A stretch of 12,400 bases of DNA. Origin: an uncultured Mesorhizobium sp. (GTDB taxonomy: Bacteria; Pseudomonadota; Alphaproteobacteria; Rhizobiales; Rhizobiaceae). The notes under the pieces were generated by a model that was not told where the DNA came from, made no database searches, and saw only the letters and a list, made by a program, of their open reading frames with translations. The position numbers were made by a program, and so were the translations under genes. Shown here piece by piece: positions 1 through 7,013 of this stretch. The stretch is taken from positions 1 to 12,400 of the forward strand of contig CATMOC010000050.1 in the NCBI GenBank assembly GCA_950071955.1. Direction: 5' to 3'. Each line of letters begins with the position of its first letter. Position 1 is the first letter of the stretch.

Positions 1-130
1 AAGTCCGTACCGTGTCTACCTCGCCAAAGGCGACGTGTACCGCAAACCAGATGGCGAGATTCAGCATGGCGCCCACCACGGCGGCGGTCACCGCCGACAA
101 CGCCGCGCCGGACCGTTCGACGCGTCTCTG
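1..130 (-). pseudogene. Chromate transporter (ChrA/CHR family) fragment, 5'-truncated
   Basis: Read on the minus strand, this stretch encodes a peptide including AVTAAVVGAMLNLAIWFAVH followed by VAFGEVDTVRT. It closely resembles the conserved late transmembrane segment of the C-terminal half of ChrA-type chromate efflux proteins (family pattern ITAAVVGxxLNLAxWFAxHxxFxEV). The frame is open to the left edge. To the right, recognisable similarity fades around 130 and the frame meets TAG at 176-178. A full-length ChrA would need several hundred more N-terminal residues, but that DNA is occupied by the phosphotransferase gene and proC. The fragment is therefore read as a broken or truncated gene. 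An internal ATG at 65-67 could start only a stub. The identity comes from remembered family patterns rather than an alignment, and the part left of the window is unseen. Confidence 0.5.
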
Positions 131-183
131 GGCGCTGAGGCAGCGGCAGGACGAAATGCTGCACGGCAATGCAGGCTAACACC

Positions 184-735
184 ATGCCCGGGCGTGTCGT
201 CCTTCTCAACGGGTTGGGCAGCGCCGGCAAGAGTTCGATCGCCAAGGCGCTGCAGGCGATTGCCACGACACCCTTCCTGAACGTGCAGATGGACGCCTTC
301 CTGGACATGCTGCCGGAGGCGCTACAGGATCATCCCGAGACCTTTCGATACCGGACCGTGACCGAGGACGGGCACAGCGCCGTCGCCATCGAAACGGGTC
401 CGCTGGGCGCTCGCCTGCTGCGAGGAATGCGTGAGGCGGTCGCGGCGATGGCACGCGCAGGCAACGATCTCATCGTCGACGACGTGCTGATCGGAGAGAG
501 CGACGACGTCTATCGCCAACTCCTCGAGGGAGTGACATTTCATGCCGTCGGCGTCTTTGCTCCGCTCGAGGTGCTGGAAGCACGCGAAAGCGCACGCGGC
601 GACCGGCTTCCCGGGCTTGCCCGCTGGCAGTTCGGCCGAGTTCACCGCGACATGCAGTACGATCTCAAGGTGGATACCTCGACCGCCTCCACCATGGAGT
701 GCGCCTTGGCCATCAAGGATCGCCTCGGGCTTTAG
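184..735 (+). CDS. Chloramphenicol phosphotransferase-like P-loop kinase
   Basis: This 183-residue protein matches the CPT family (Streptomyces venezuelae chloramphenicol 3-O-phosphotransferase, about 178 residues) along its whole length. It has an LNG start followed by a P-loop, GLGSAGKSS (residues 10-18). An Asp sits at residue 37 in MDAFLDMLP, where CPT has its catalytic Asp37. It also has a VDDVLIG strand (98-104), the basic ESARGDRLPG segment (135-144) and a closing YDLKVDTSTAS..ECA block. The start at 184 places MPGRVVLLNG like family members. An in-frame ATG at 169 would add five residues, and neither has a strong Shine-Dalgarno sequence. CPT phosphorylates the primary hydroxyl of chloramphenicol with ATP, but many proteobacterial homologues have no proven substrate, so resistance is only a possibility. 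It stands alone and converges on proC, with 22 bp between them. Confidence 0.85.
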   Translation: MPGRVVLLNGLGSAGKSSIAKALQAIATTPFLNVQMDAFLDMLPEALQDHPETFRYRTVTEDGHSAVAIETGPLGARLLRGMREAVAAMARAGNDLIVDDVLIGESDDVYRQLLEGVTFHAVGVFAPLEVLEARESARGDRLPGLARWQFGRVHRDMQYDLKVDTSTASTMECALAIKDRLGL

Positions 736-757
736 CCCCGCCAGGGGACCCAGTGCG

Positions 758-1573
758 TCAGCTCTTGCCCAACTCTTCACCGCGCGCACGAGCGGCTTCC
801 ACGGCATCCGCCACCAGCGACTTCAGGCGATCCCCGCCCATCAGCACGCCGAGTGCCGCCGCCGTCGTACCGTTGGGGCTGGTCACCTGCTCGCGAAGCC
901 GTCCCGGTTCCTCGCCGCTTTCGCGGGCAAGGCTGGCGGCACCGTAGACCGTATGCATGGCGAGCAATTTCGCCACCTCCGCCGGCAGCCCCGCCTTCTC
1001 TCCGGCCGCCGCAAGGCATTCGATGAAGTGGAAAACGTAGGCCGGACCGGAGCCCGAAACCGCGGTGACCGCATCCATCAGCCTTTCGTCGTCGATCTCT
1101 GCGACCTCGCCGCTCGCCGACAGGAGTTCGGAGACGAATGCCTTTGTCTCGGCCGAGACGCTGCCATTGGCGTAGACGACCATCATCCCCTTGCCGATCG
1201 CAGCGGGCGTGTTCGGCATGCAGCGGATGATCGGGACGTCGCTTCCGAGCAGGCTTTCGAGTGCCGCCACGCCGGTCCCGGCGGCGATGCTGACGAAGGC
1301 GGCCTTGTCCGTGAAGCGACGATAGGCGGGAACGACGTCCCGCATCATCTGCGGCTTCACCGCGAAGATCACCACGGTCGGATCAATGCCGGCGGGAACG
1401 TCGTCGGCGGAAGCGGCGACGGCGACGCCGAGCTTCGCGGCGCGCTCGCGCAGCGCCTCGTTCGGCTCGATCGCGAAGACCTCGCCGGGTACCAGCTTGC
1501 CGGAACGCACCCATCCGTCCAGCATGGCGAAGCCCATGTTGCCGCAGCCGACCAGAAGCAGTTTGACGCTCAT
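758..1573 (-). CDS. proC: Pyrroline-5-carboxylate reductase
   Basis: This cytosolic enzyme carries out the last step of proline synthesis, reducing 1-pyrroline-5-carboxylate to L-proline with NAD(P)H. The 271-residue product has the usual length. Visible motifs are the Rossmann dinucleotide loop GCGNMG (9-14), AVKPQ (71-75), RCMPNTP (117-123), the dimer/active-site signature SGSGPAY (173-179) and the C-terminal TSPNGTTAAAL (231-241). The start at 1573 is chosen because GGAG lies at the right distance upstream and residue 1 directly precedes the first Rossmann strand. The longer reading from 1606 adds 11 residues with no conservation. The polymerase gene ends 58 bp upstream on the same strand, so read-through from the polysaccharide genes is possible. 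No functional link to them is expected. This is a housekeeping gene. Confidence 0.95.
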   Translation of the reverse strand: MSVKLLLVGCGNMGFAMLDGWVRSGKLVPGEVFAIEPNEALRERAAKLGVAVAASADDVPAGIDPTVVIFAVKPQMMRDVVPAYRRFTDKAAFVSIAAGTGVAALESLLGSDVPIIRCMPNTPAAIGKGMMVVYANGSVSAETKAFVSELLSASGEVAEIDDERLMDAVTAVSGSGPAYVFHFIECLAAAGEKAGLPAEVAKLLAMHTVYGAASLARESGEEPGRLREQVTSPNGTTAAALGVLMGGDRLKSLVADAVEAARARGEELGKS

Positions 1574-1631
1574 GATTGCTTTCTCCGTTCGATGGCGGGT
1601 TAGCACCCGAACCGAAGGCAGCGCAACGGCG

Positions 1632-2951
1632 TCAGTCGGGGACCTTCCGGTGAACCGGGAACCGCGCCACGAATCTGAGGCCGAACGCCGAAAGCACGAG
1701 GAAGAGCCAGACCGGGTCGGCCCTTCGAAAGAAGAAGCTCTCGAGGAACGCGTTCAGCGAGGTGAAGATCAGGATCATCATGAACAGGTCGGCGAGGAAC
1801 ACGTTCTCCCTCCGGTGGCTGACGCGCAGGAAATCCACCATCGGCACCACGAGGAAGGTCATGACCGCCACGACGAGCGCGGGCAGGCCCATGAGAACGG
1901 CGATATCGAGATAGCCGTTGTGGCCGTGCACGATGTTGCGGATATCCCAGCTGCGGTCGAACGGCTGATCCTGGTTGAGGAGGAGCGGCGTTCCCCAGAA
2001 GCTCTCGTAGCCGTATCCGAACCATGGGCGGTTCGCCAGCATGTCGAGTGAAAAGCTCCAGAGCGCGGTCCGGCCCGTGTAGGTCAAGCCGGGCGAGAGC
2101 TGCTGGGACAATTCCCACAGCGGGCGTGAGATCACGATGCCGACGGTGGCGACGGCGGACAGTATCAAAGCGACGGCGAAGATGACCGGGACGAGCCGGC
2201 GCATACCGAAGATGCTCGGACCCATCACCATGACGATCGCCAGTGGCACGATCCCCGCCGTCGTCTTCGACCCGGTGTTCGACAGGAAGTACAGGGCGGT
2301 GACGAAGAGGATGAACCCCGACCGGCGTCTGCCGCGGCGAAAAAGATAGAGTCCGGCGAAAGACAGGGCCGCCATCACCGGGCCGGCTACGTTTTTGTGC
2401 GAAAACAGTCCCCGCCAGAGACCGGCGTGCTGCGGTTCGGCGGAAGCCGACGTGTGGATGGCGATGCCCGGATAGAGGAAGAGGCCGGCATAGCAGAGAA
2501 CCACGACCAGGATTCCCGCGACTCCCAATACGGTAGAGAATGAGTCGGCGTCGCGCGGAACGGTCAGCACCGCGGCAACGGTGATGATGCCGATGAAGGT
2601 GAAGAGGGCGGTTCGAAAGGCCCCCATCGGGTCCGTCGCGTTGAGCACCGAGAGCATGAAGAAGGCCATCATCAGCAGCCACCAGGGGCTGAGGAGGGAC
2701 GTCAGCACGCGCCGGTCCACGAAGGCGAAGAGGCTGAAGACGGCCGCGGCGCCGAGGGCGCTGAACCCGATCTGGTTGACGATGTCGCCACCCGCCGCTT
2801 CAGGGCCGGCAGGATCGAACGGTCGGAAGGAAATCATGATGATCGCGAACAGGATGGTGGCGATCACCGTCGCTACGGTGCGCCGCGAAATCCGCGAGGC
2901 GATCGCCGCCGCGTCAGTTCTTTTCAGCGTGGCGGTATTGTTCATTCGCAT
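1632..2951 (-). CDS. O-antigen ligase/ExoQ-like polysaccharide polymerase (Wzy type)
   Basis: This 439-residue inner-membrane protein has about ten to eleven hydrophobic segments. It fits the O-antigen ligase/polymerase superfamily (Wzy_C domain; rhizobial ExoQ and WaaL relatives). Diagnostic elements are GLWRGLFSHKN (177-187), SNTGSKTT (224-231), TGRTALW (292-298), FGYGYESFW (311-319) and GHNGYLDI (343-350) at the large periplasmic loop. Its likely role is joining undecaprenyl-linked repeat units in the periplasm. Sequence alone does not separate a polymerase from a ligase, but the surrounding EPS-type genes favour polymerase. The start is ATG 2951 or ATG 2945; both lie inside the upstream glycosyltransferase frame, which ends at 2914. 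That gives an overlap of 38 or 32 bp and suggests coupled translation. The first 25 residues are basic and precede the first membrane segment. Confidence 0.85.
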   Translation of the reverse strand: MRMNNTATLKRTDAAAIASRISRRTVATVIATILFAIIMISFRPFDPAGPEAAGGDIVNQIGFSALGAAAVFSLFAFVDRRVLTSLLSPWWLLMMAFFMLSVLNATDPMGAFRTALFTFIGIITVAAVLTVPRDADSFSTVLGVAGILVVVLCYAGLFLYPGIAIHTSASAEPQHAGLWRGLFSHKNVAGPVMAALSFAGLYLFRRGRRRSGFILFVTALYFLSNTGSKTTAGIVPLAIVMVMGPSIFGMRRLVPVIFAVALILSAVATVGIVISRPLWELSQQLSPGLTYTGRTALWSFSLDMLANRPWFGYGYESFWGTPLLLNQDQPFDRSWDIRNIVHGHNGYLDIAVLMGLPALVVAVMTFLVVPMVDFLRVSHRRENVFLADLFMMILIFTSLNAFLESFFFRRADPVWLFLVLSAFGLRFVARFPVHRKVPD

Positions 2952-3912
2952 AGCCGAATTCGGCCAGGATCCGGCCGAGCGCCACGTGGACGGGATAGAG
3001 TGCTGCCGACATCGAACCGGTGCGTAGAAGACTGGCGGTTGCCCTGAGCGGTGACGCCGCCAGCAGCGCGAGGCTCTTCGCCGCCACTCGCAGAGACCCG
3101 AAAGGGCTGCCGGCGCGCTTTCTCTTTTCCACCAGTGTCGAGATCACCCCGTTGCGGAGCGAGCGCGAGCGGATCCATTCGTTTTCGAGCCGTCTGTCGG
3201 GGATCGTCTCCACCACCACCGCTTCCGCGCACCAGCCGAGATTGAAGCCCTTGGTCGCGGCGCGGCTCAGGAAATCGGAATCGCCGCCGCCCATGAAATT
3301 GAACAGAGGATCGAGGAAGGGGCGAGGCATGGCATCCAGCACGCGTTTCGAAACGAGAAGATTGCCGGAGGAGTAGAGGGCATCGACGCGGCCCGTTTCG
3401 CCGTAGGGCGGCGAGAAGACGGGGTGGTTGCGCCAGTGATCGCTGTCGGGGCGCGCGAATTCCGGCACCTGCGGACCGCCGACGATGTCGGCGTCCAGGC
3501 TTTCTGCTGCCGCGCACATTCGTTCGAGCCAGTCGTGGCGGGCGATCTCGTCATCGTCGATCACCTGCACGTAGCGCAGATTGGGGAACTCCGAGAGCGC
3601 GGTCGACCAGCCGGCATTGTAGGCGCAGCAGTTGCCGCGCTCGTGGGCGATGATGAGGACGCCCCTCACTGTTCCGTTTTCGAACAGCGGTGCGGCGGCA
3701 TCGGCTCCGGCGTGCCGTTCTGCGTCATTCTCCATGACCACGAGCGCGAACTTGCGTGCCGTCGCCTGTGCCATCACGGATTCGATCGTTGCGAGAAGCT
3801 GCTCGGGTCGCTTGTAGGTGGGCAAGGTGACTGCGATCTCGATGGAATCGCGCGAAAGCCCGGGAGACCGGGCTACGACCGTGATGTTCTCGGAACTGGA
3901 GATCGGCGGCAT
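2914..3912 (-). CDS. Family 2 (GT-A fold) glycosyltransferase
   Basis: This 332-residue cytosolic or membrane-associated transferase most likely adds one sugar to the lipid-linked repeat unit. The N-terminal GT2 domain shows AVTLPTYKRPEQLLATIESV (27-46), the acidic metal/nucleotide-sugar site VIDDDE (117-122) and the GGGDSDFLSRA acceptor-side loop (208-218), which replaces the more usual ED pair. The C-terminal third is rich in Arg/Ala/Leu (about 245-315), with a weakly hydrophobic stretch at 278-295 that may touch the membrane but is not a clear transmembrane helix. Neither donor nor acceptor can be predicted. It is the first gene of a minus-strand pair with the polymerase and is divergent from the GT-B gene across a 176-bp region. 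The start at 3912 is preceded by AGGTG. A 7-bp inverted repeat lies 13 bases before the start codon. Confidence 0.85.
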   Translation of the reverse strand: MPPISSSENITVVARSPGLSRDSIEIAVTLPTYKRPEQLLATIESVMAQATARKFALVVMENDAERHAGADAAAPLFENGTVRGVLIIAHERGNCCAYNAGWSTALSEFPNLRYVQVIDDDEIARHDWLERMCAAAESLDADIVGGPQVPEFARPDSDHWRNHPVFSPPYGETGRVDALYSSGNLLVSKRVLDAMPRPFLDPLFNFMGGGDSDFLSRAATKGFNLGWCAEAVVVETIPDRRLENEWIRSRSLRNGVISTLVEKRKRAGSPFGSLRVAAKSLALLAASPLRATASLLRTGSMSAALYPVHVALGRILAEFGYANEQYRHAEKN

Positions 3913-3925
3913 CTGGGCACCTGGC

Positions 3926-3948
3926 TGCGCTTGGCTCCATAAAGCGCA
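3926..3948 (-). promoter_or_regulatory. Inverted repeat in the glycosyltransferase leader
   Basis: A perfect 7-bp inverted repeat, TGCGCTT (3926-3932) and AAGCGCA (3942-3948), is separated by 9 bases. It ends 13 bases upstream of the GT2 start codon on the minus strand. In RNA it would form a hairpin just upstream of the ribosome-binding site. In DNA it could be an operator. Short repeats like this also arise by chance in GC-rich DNA, so the assignment is tentative. Confidence 0.3.
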
Positions 3949-3955
3949 TCCCCTG

Positions 3956-3970
3956 TTAAGACATGGTTAA
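3956..3970. promoter_or_regulatory. Perfect CtrA-type binding site (TTAA-N7-TTAA)
   Basis: TTAA at 3956-3959, seven bases, then TTAA at 3967-3970, give an exact match to the alphaproteobacterial CtrA consensus TTAA-N7-TTAA. It lies in the 176-bp divergent region, 43 bp before the GT2 start and 118 bp before the GT-B start, so it could serve either gene. TTAA is rare in DNA of this composition, which makes a chance pair at exactly this spacing less likely. CtrA binding itself is inferred. Confidence 0.55.
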
Positions 3971-4025
3971 GCAATGGAGGAAGAAGGCGGACAGGCGAGC
4001 CGCGAATCCGGTTCCTGCGGCATGG

Positions 4026-4042
4026 CGATTGCGTGGCTTAAG
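4026..4042 (+). promoter_or_regulatory. Partial copy of the GCGTGGCTTAA promoter motif
   Basis: GCGTGGCTTAA at 4031-4041 is identical over 11 bases to 8442-8452, just upstream of the GumC-like gene. Over the 17-base alignment (4026-4042 against 8437-8453) 13 positions agree. It lies 47 bp before the start of the GT-B glycosyltransferase, on the same strand. The function is unknown; a shared regulator site or promoter element for the polysaccharide genes is the natural reading. Confidence 0.4.
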
Positions 4043-4088
4043 CAAGATTTCACAGCGTCACGCTATCGGAAGACATCAGGTAACCGAC

Positions 4089-5261
4089 ATGCATCTCATC
4101 TTCGTCACATCGCTCGTCCCCGACGGGGAACCCGGGACCGGATACGAGATCGCCAGCGCGGCGATCATCGCCGCTCTGCGCCGTGCGGGTGCGCGTGTCA
4201 CGATCCTCGGCTACTCGTGGCCGGGCAGGCCGCCGTCCGATCCGGAGAACACCGTTTCGCTCGGAGAGATCAACGTCCGCACGGAAGGTGCCCCGGCGCT
4301 TCAGAAGGCGAAATGGTTGGCGGAAGCGCTGATGTCGGGCGTGACCTTCGCATCCGCAAAGCTGAGAGCGACGAACGAAGCGGACGTTCGTAGCGCGCTC
4401 CAGCGGGTCGGTCCCTTCGACGCCTATGTCATCAACGGCGTGCAACTGGTGGGCGCGTTCGAGACCCTGTTCTCGGACAAGCCCTCGATCTTCATCGCCC
4501 ACAATGTCGAGCACCGTTCCGCCGCGGAGAACGCCGAGGCCGTCCAGGACATCGTGCAGCGCATACTGTTCACGCGCGAGGCACGCTTGCTCAGGCAGAT
4601 CGAGGCGCGGCTTTGCCATCGATCCAGCTTCACCTTCACGCTCGCCGAGGAAGACCGTGCCGCCCTCGGCGTGGCCAGCGAGGATCGTTCGGCGGCGCTT
4701 CCGCTCGTGACCCGGCCGTTCGTTGAGGAAATGCTGGCCAGCCGCGAGATCGCCTGCGACGCCGCTCTCATCGGAACGTGGAGCTGGCAGCCGAACCGCA
4801 TCGGCCTGGAATGGTTTTTGCGGGAGGTGACACCCTGGCTCCCGAGAAACTTCCGGACGCAGGTGGCGGGACACATACCGGCGGGGCTGAAAGCCCCGTA
4901 TGGCGTCGAATTTATCGGGCGGGTGGAGGATGCGAAGGCATTCGTCCGGGGCGCGGCGGTGCTGCCGCTGATCGCACAGGCGGGCACGGGCGTCCAGCTA
5001 AAGACAATCGAGGCGTTCGAGCTCGGCCTGCCCTGCATCGCGACGTCGCGCTCGCTGCGAGGCATCAGCTATCTTCCCGCCAATTGCCGCGTTGTGGACG
5101 ATCCGTCGGCGTTCGCGGCAGCGCTCGCGGAGGCGGCGTCGGAGAGAATGCCGGACGTCGACGGACGCCAGTTCCACCAGGCGCAACTGCGCGCGCTTGA
5201 CGAAAAGATCGTTCTGGGTCTTTCCAAGCTCGCCTCTACCCGCGGAAAGGCCGCGGCATGA
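4089..5261 (+). CDS. GT-B fold glycosyltransferase (GT4-like)
   Basis: This 390-residue transferase is expected to add a sugar to the growing lipid-linked unit on the cytoplasmic face. The N-terminal Rossmann domain starts MHLIFVTSLVPDGEPGTGYEI (1-21) and includes FIAHNVEHR (135-143). The second domain has GTWSWQPNRIGLEWFL (229-244), typical of GT4-like proteins, and the donor-binding GTGVQLKTIEAFELGLPCIATS block (299-320) containing the E-x7-type acidic positions. The start is set at 4089. The longer frame from 3963 begins inside the CtrA-type box and adds 42 residues with no family character. Upstream pairing is modest (AGGT eleven bases before the ATG). The stop shares an ATGA with the next gene, so the two are translationally coupled. 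Sugar specificity cannot be read from the sequence. Confidence 0.85.
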   Translation: MHLIFVTSLVPDGEPGTGYEIASAAIIAALRRAGARVTILGYSWPGRPPSDPENTVSLGEINVRTEGAPALQKAKWLAEALMSGVTFASAKLRATNEADVRSALQRVGPFDAYVINGVQLVGAFETLFSDKPSIFIAHNVEHRSAAENAEAVQDIVQRILFTREARLLRQIEARLCHRSSFTFTLAEEDRAALGVASEDRSAALPLVTRPFVEEMLASREIACDAALIGTWSWQPNRIGLEWFLREVTPWLPRNFRTQVAGHIPAGLKAPYGVEFIGRVEDAKAFVRGAAVLPLIAQAGTGVQLKTIEAFELGLPCIATSRSLRGISYLPANCRVVDDPSAFAAALAEAASERMPDVDGRQFHQAQLRALDEKIVLGLSKLASTRGKAAA

Positions 5262-6040
5262 ATATTCAGAGCGTCCGGCACCTCAGCTCTCCTGTCGCGG
5301 AAACGCGGCCGACGCGGAACATCCTCGGCGTCGATGTCGCACCTCTTTCCTGGAGCGAAGCGATCGACGTTCTGGAGCGCCGCATGAGGGAGCGGCGGTT
5401 CACGAAGGTCGGGTTCCTCAACGCCCATGCCGCCAATTCGGCGTCCGCCGATCCCGCATACGCAGCGGCGATGCAGGACTTTATGGTGCTGCCCGACGGC
5501 GTCGGCGTCGACATGGCATCGCGCATGCTGTACGGCGCCAACTTTCCCGCAAACCTCAATGGCACCGATCTTGTCCCGGCCTTCCTGAAGGCGCTCGCAA
5601 CGCCGGTAAGGGTCGGCCTCCTGGGCACATCGCGCCGCAACGTCGAAGTCGCAGCGGAAAACCTCCGGGCGATGCTGCCCCAGCACGAGATCATCGTCGT
5701 CAGCGACGGCTTCTTCTCCGACCGCGAGGAGAGCGGCATCCTCGAACGGCTCAGGCAACTGCGCCCCGACGTCCTGCTGGTGGCGATGGGTGTTCCGCGC
5801 CAGGAATTGTGGATGGACCGGAACCTGACGGATCAGCACTGCACGCTAGCCTTCGCGGTCGGCGCCTTGCTGGATTTCATGAGCGGAGCGGTGCCTCGCG
5901 CGCCTACCTGGATCAGGCGGTCGCGGCTCGAATGGCTTTTCCGCCTTATCCTGGAGCCGTCGCGCCTCTGGAGGCGGTACATGATCGGGAATCCCGTGTT
6001 CCTCATCAGGATCGTGCGGCAATTGCTGCTCGGAAGGTGA
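5258..6040 (+). CDS. WecG/TagA/CpsF family glycosyltransferase (GT26)
   Basis: This 260-residue protein belongs to the family that transfers an N-acetyl-hexosamine, or its uronic acid, onto a polyprenyl-diphosphate-linked sugar. Examples are WecG (ManNAcA) and TagA (ManNAc). Recognisable elements are FLNAHAANSA (53-62), LPDGVGV (78-84), NGTDLVPAFL (101-110), GLLGTSRRNVE (120-130), VAMGVPRQELWM (175-186) and FAVGALLDFMSGAVPRAP (199-216). The C-terminal LEWLFRLILEPSRLWRRY appendage (224-241) is rich in Arg and aromatics; in this family it contributes to membrane attachment. NGTD replaces the more usual xGxD (e.g. AGSD). The start overlaps the previous stop by 4 bp (ATGA). The third gene of the operon follows 13 bp downstream. 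In this pathway it probably makes the second or third glycosidic bond of the repeat. Confidence 0.92.
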   Translation: MNIQSVRHLSSPVAETRPTRNILGVDVAPLSWSEAIDVLERRMRERRFTKVGFLNAHAANSASADPAYAAAMQDFMVLPDGVGVDMASRMLYGANFPANLNGTDLVPAFLKALATPVRVGLLGTSRRNVEVAAENLRAMLPQHEIIVVSDGFFSDREESGILERLRQLRPDVLLVAMGVPRQELWMDRNLTDQHCTLAFAVGALLDFMSGAVPRAPTWIRRSRLEWLFRLILEPSRLWRRYMIGNPVFLIRIVRQLLLGR

Positions 6041-6053
6041 GGGGGCGGTGAAC

Positions 6054-6968
6054 ATGATCGTCCGCCCATCCGATGCGCCCCGGGACGTGCAGTCCGTCGG
6101 GAGTTCCTCCATCGTGACGGCGAGCTATGCGCCGGATTTCGAACGCTGCAAGCTGCTTTGCGAAACCATCGACCGGCACGTCACCGGCTTCTCCAGGCAC
6201 TACATCCTCGTGGAACATTCGGACGTGCCGCTGTTCCGCCAGCTCGAATCGGCGAAGCGGATCGTGATCGACGAGCGCGATCTGCTGCCGCGCTGGCTGC
6301 GCTCGTTCCAGGATCCCACCAGCCTCTTCCGGCGCCGGATCTGGCTCAGTACGCGCACCATGCCGCTCCGCGGCTGGCACGTGCAACAGCTTCGGCGGAT
6401 CGGAATCGCCATGCACGCGCAGGAGGACGGCCTCGTCTACTGCGATTCCGACGTCGTCATCCTCAAGGACTTCGACTGTTCGGTCTTCTGGCGCGACGGC
6501 GACCTGAGGCTGTTCCGCCGCGAAAACGCCGTACCGGACGATCCGGACAGCGAACAGAACCAATGGTCCCGTCATGCGGGCCAAATCCTCGGCATCGAGG
6601 CGCCGGCGTTTTCCCCGCACGACTACATCGCGACCCTGATCGCCTGGCGCCGGGATGCCATCATCGGCATGTGCGAGAGGATCGAGCAGATGAGCGGCCG
6701 CCATTGGGTGGAAGCCATCGGCTCGGCCCGCAAATTCTCCGAATGCATGATCTACGGCCGCTATGCCGACGAAGTGCTCGAAGGCCGGGGCCACTTCTCC
6801 ACGCAGGAGGAACTCTGCAGGATCTACTGGCGGGGTCCGGCTCTCTCCGACGAGAACTTCCGCGCCTTCGTCGACGGCATGTCGCCGCAGCAGGTGGCGA
6901 TCGGGCTCCAATCCTTCATCGGGATGGACATCGGCCGGGTGAGACGGTTGGTCGCCGAAGCGAACTGA
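6054..6968 (+). CDS. DUF6492 family putative glycosyltransferase
   Basis: This protein of about 304 residues has the layout of DUF6492, a family of uncharacterised proteins often found in polysaccharide clusters. It opens with SIVTASYAPDFERCKLLCETI and then HYILVEHSDVPLF, a GT-A-like first half. It then has LVYCDSDVVILKDFD (about 127-141), in which DSD resembles the DxD metal/nucleotide-sugar site of GT-A transferases, and FSECMIYGRYADEVL (about 228-242) carrying a conserved Glu. The function is inferred as a glycosyltransferase or related sugar-modifying enzyme. ATG 6054 is preferred, with a GAGGGGGCGG stretch before it; GTG 6048 is an alternative. It is the last gene of the plus-strand trio. 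It converges on the flippase gene with 45 bp between the stops and no clear terminator there. Confidence 0.75.
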   Translation: MIVRPSDAPRDVQSVGSSSIVTASYAPDFERCKLLCETIDRHVTGFSRHYILVEHSDVPLFRQLESAKRIVIDERDLLPRWLRSFQDPTSLFRRRIWLSTRTMPLRGWHVQQLRRIGIAMHAQEDGLVYCDSDVVILKDFDCSVFWRDGDLRLFRRENAVPDDPDSEQNQWSRHAGQILGIEAPAFSPHDYIATLIAWRRDAIIGMCERIEQMSGRHWVEAIGSARKFSECMIYGRYADEVLEGRGHFSTQEELCRIYWRGPALSDENFRAFVDGMSPQQVAIGLQSFIGMDIGRVRRLVAEAN

Positions 6969-7013
6969 AGCCTTCCCCGATCTGTCGCATCCTCTGCCGC
7001 GAGAGCCGACCCC

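Noticed and set aside
724..746. Short GC hairpins around the CPT/proC convergent junction (GGGC..GCCC, CCCC..GGGG)
   Set aside because: Four-base stems are common in DNA of this composition, and no T tract follows.
542..1603. Long plus-strand open frame of 353 codons across proC
   Set aside because: It is the antisense shadow of proC and the end of the phosphotransferase gene. Its composition is typical of a GC-rich shadow frame and it shows no recognisable motif.
1596..1609. CGGGT-TAGC-ACCCG stem-loop between the polymerase gene and proC
   Set aside because: The stem is only 5 bp with no following T run on the relevant strand, so it is too weak to call a terminator.
3963..4088. N-terminal extension of the GT-B glycosyltransferase from ATG 3963
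   Set aside because: The ATG lies within the CtrA-type box, the 42 added residues look like translated non-coding DNA, and the family N-terminus begins exactly at 4089.
6969..7013. Bidirectional terminator between the DUF6492 and flippase genes
   Set aside because: Only a 4-bp CTCT/AGAG stem was seen in the 45-bp gap, which is not enough to support a call.
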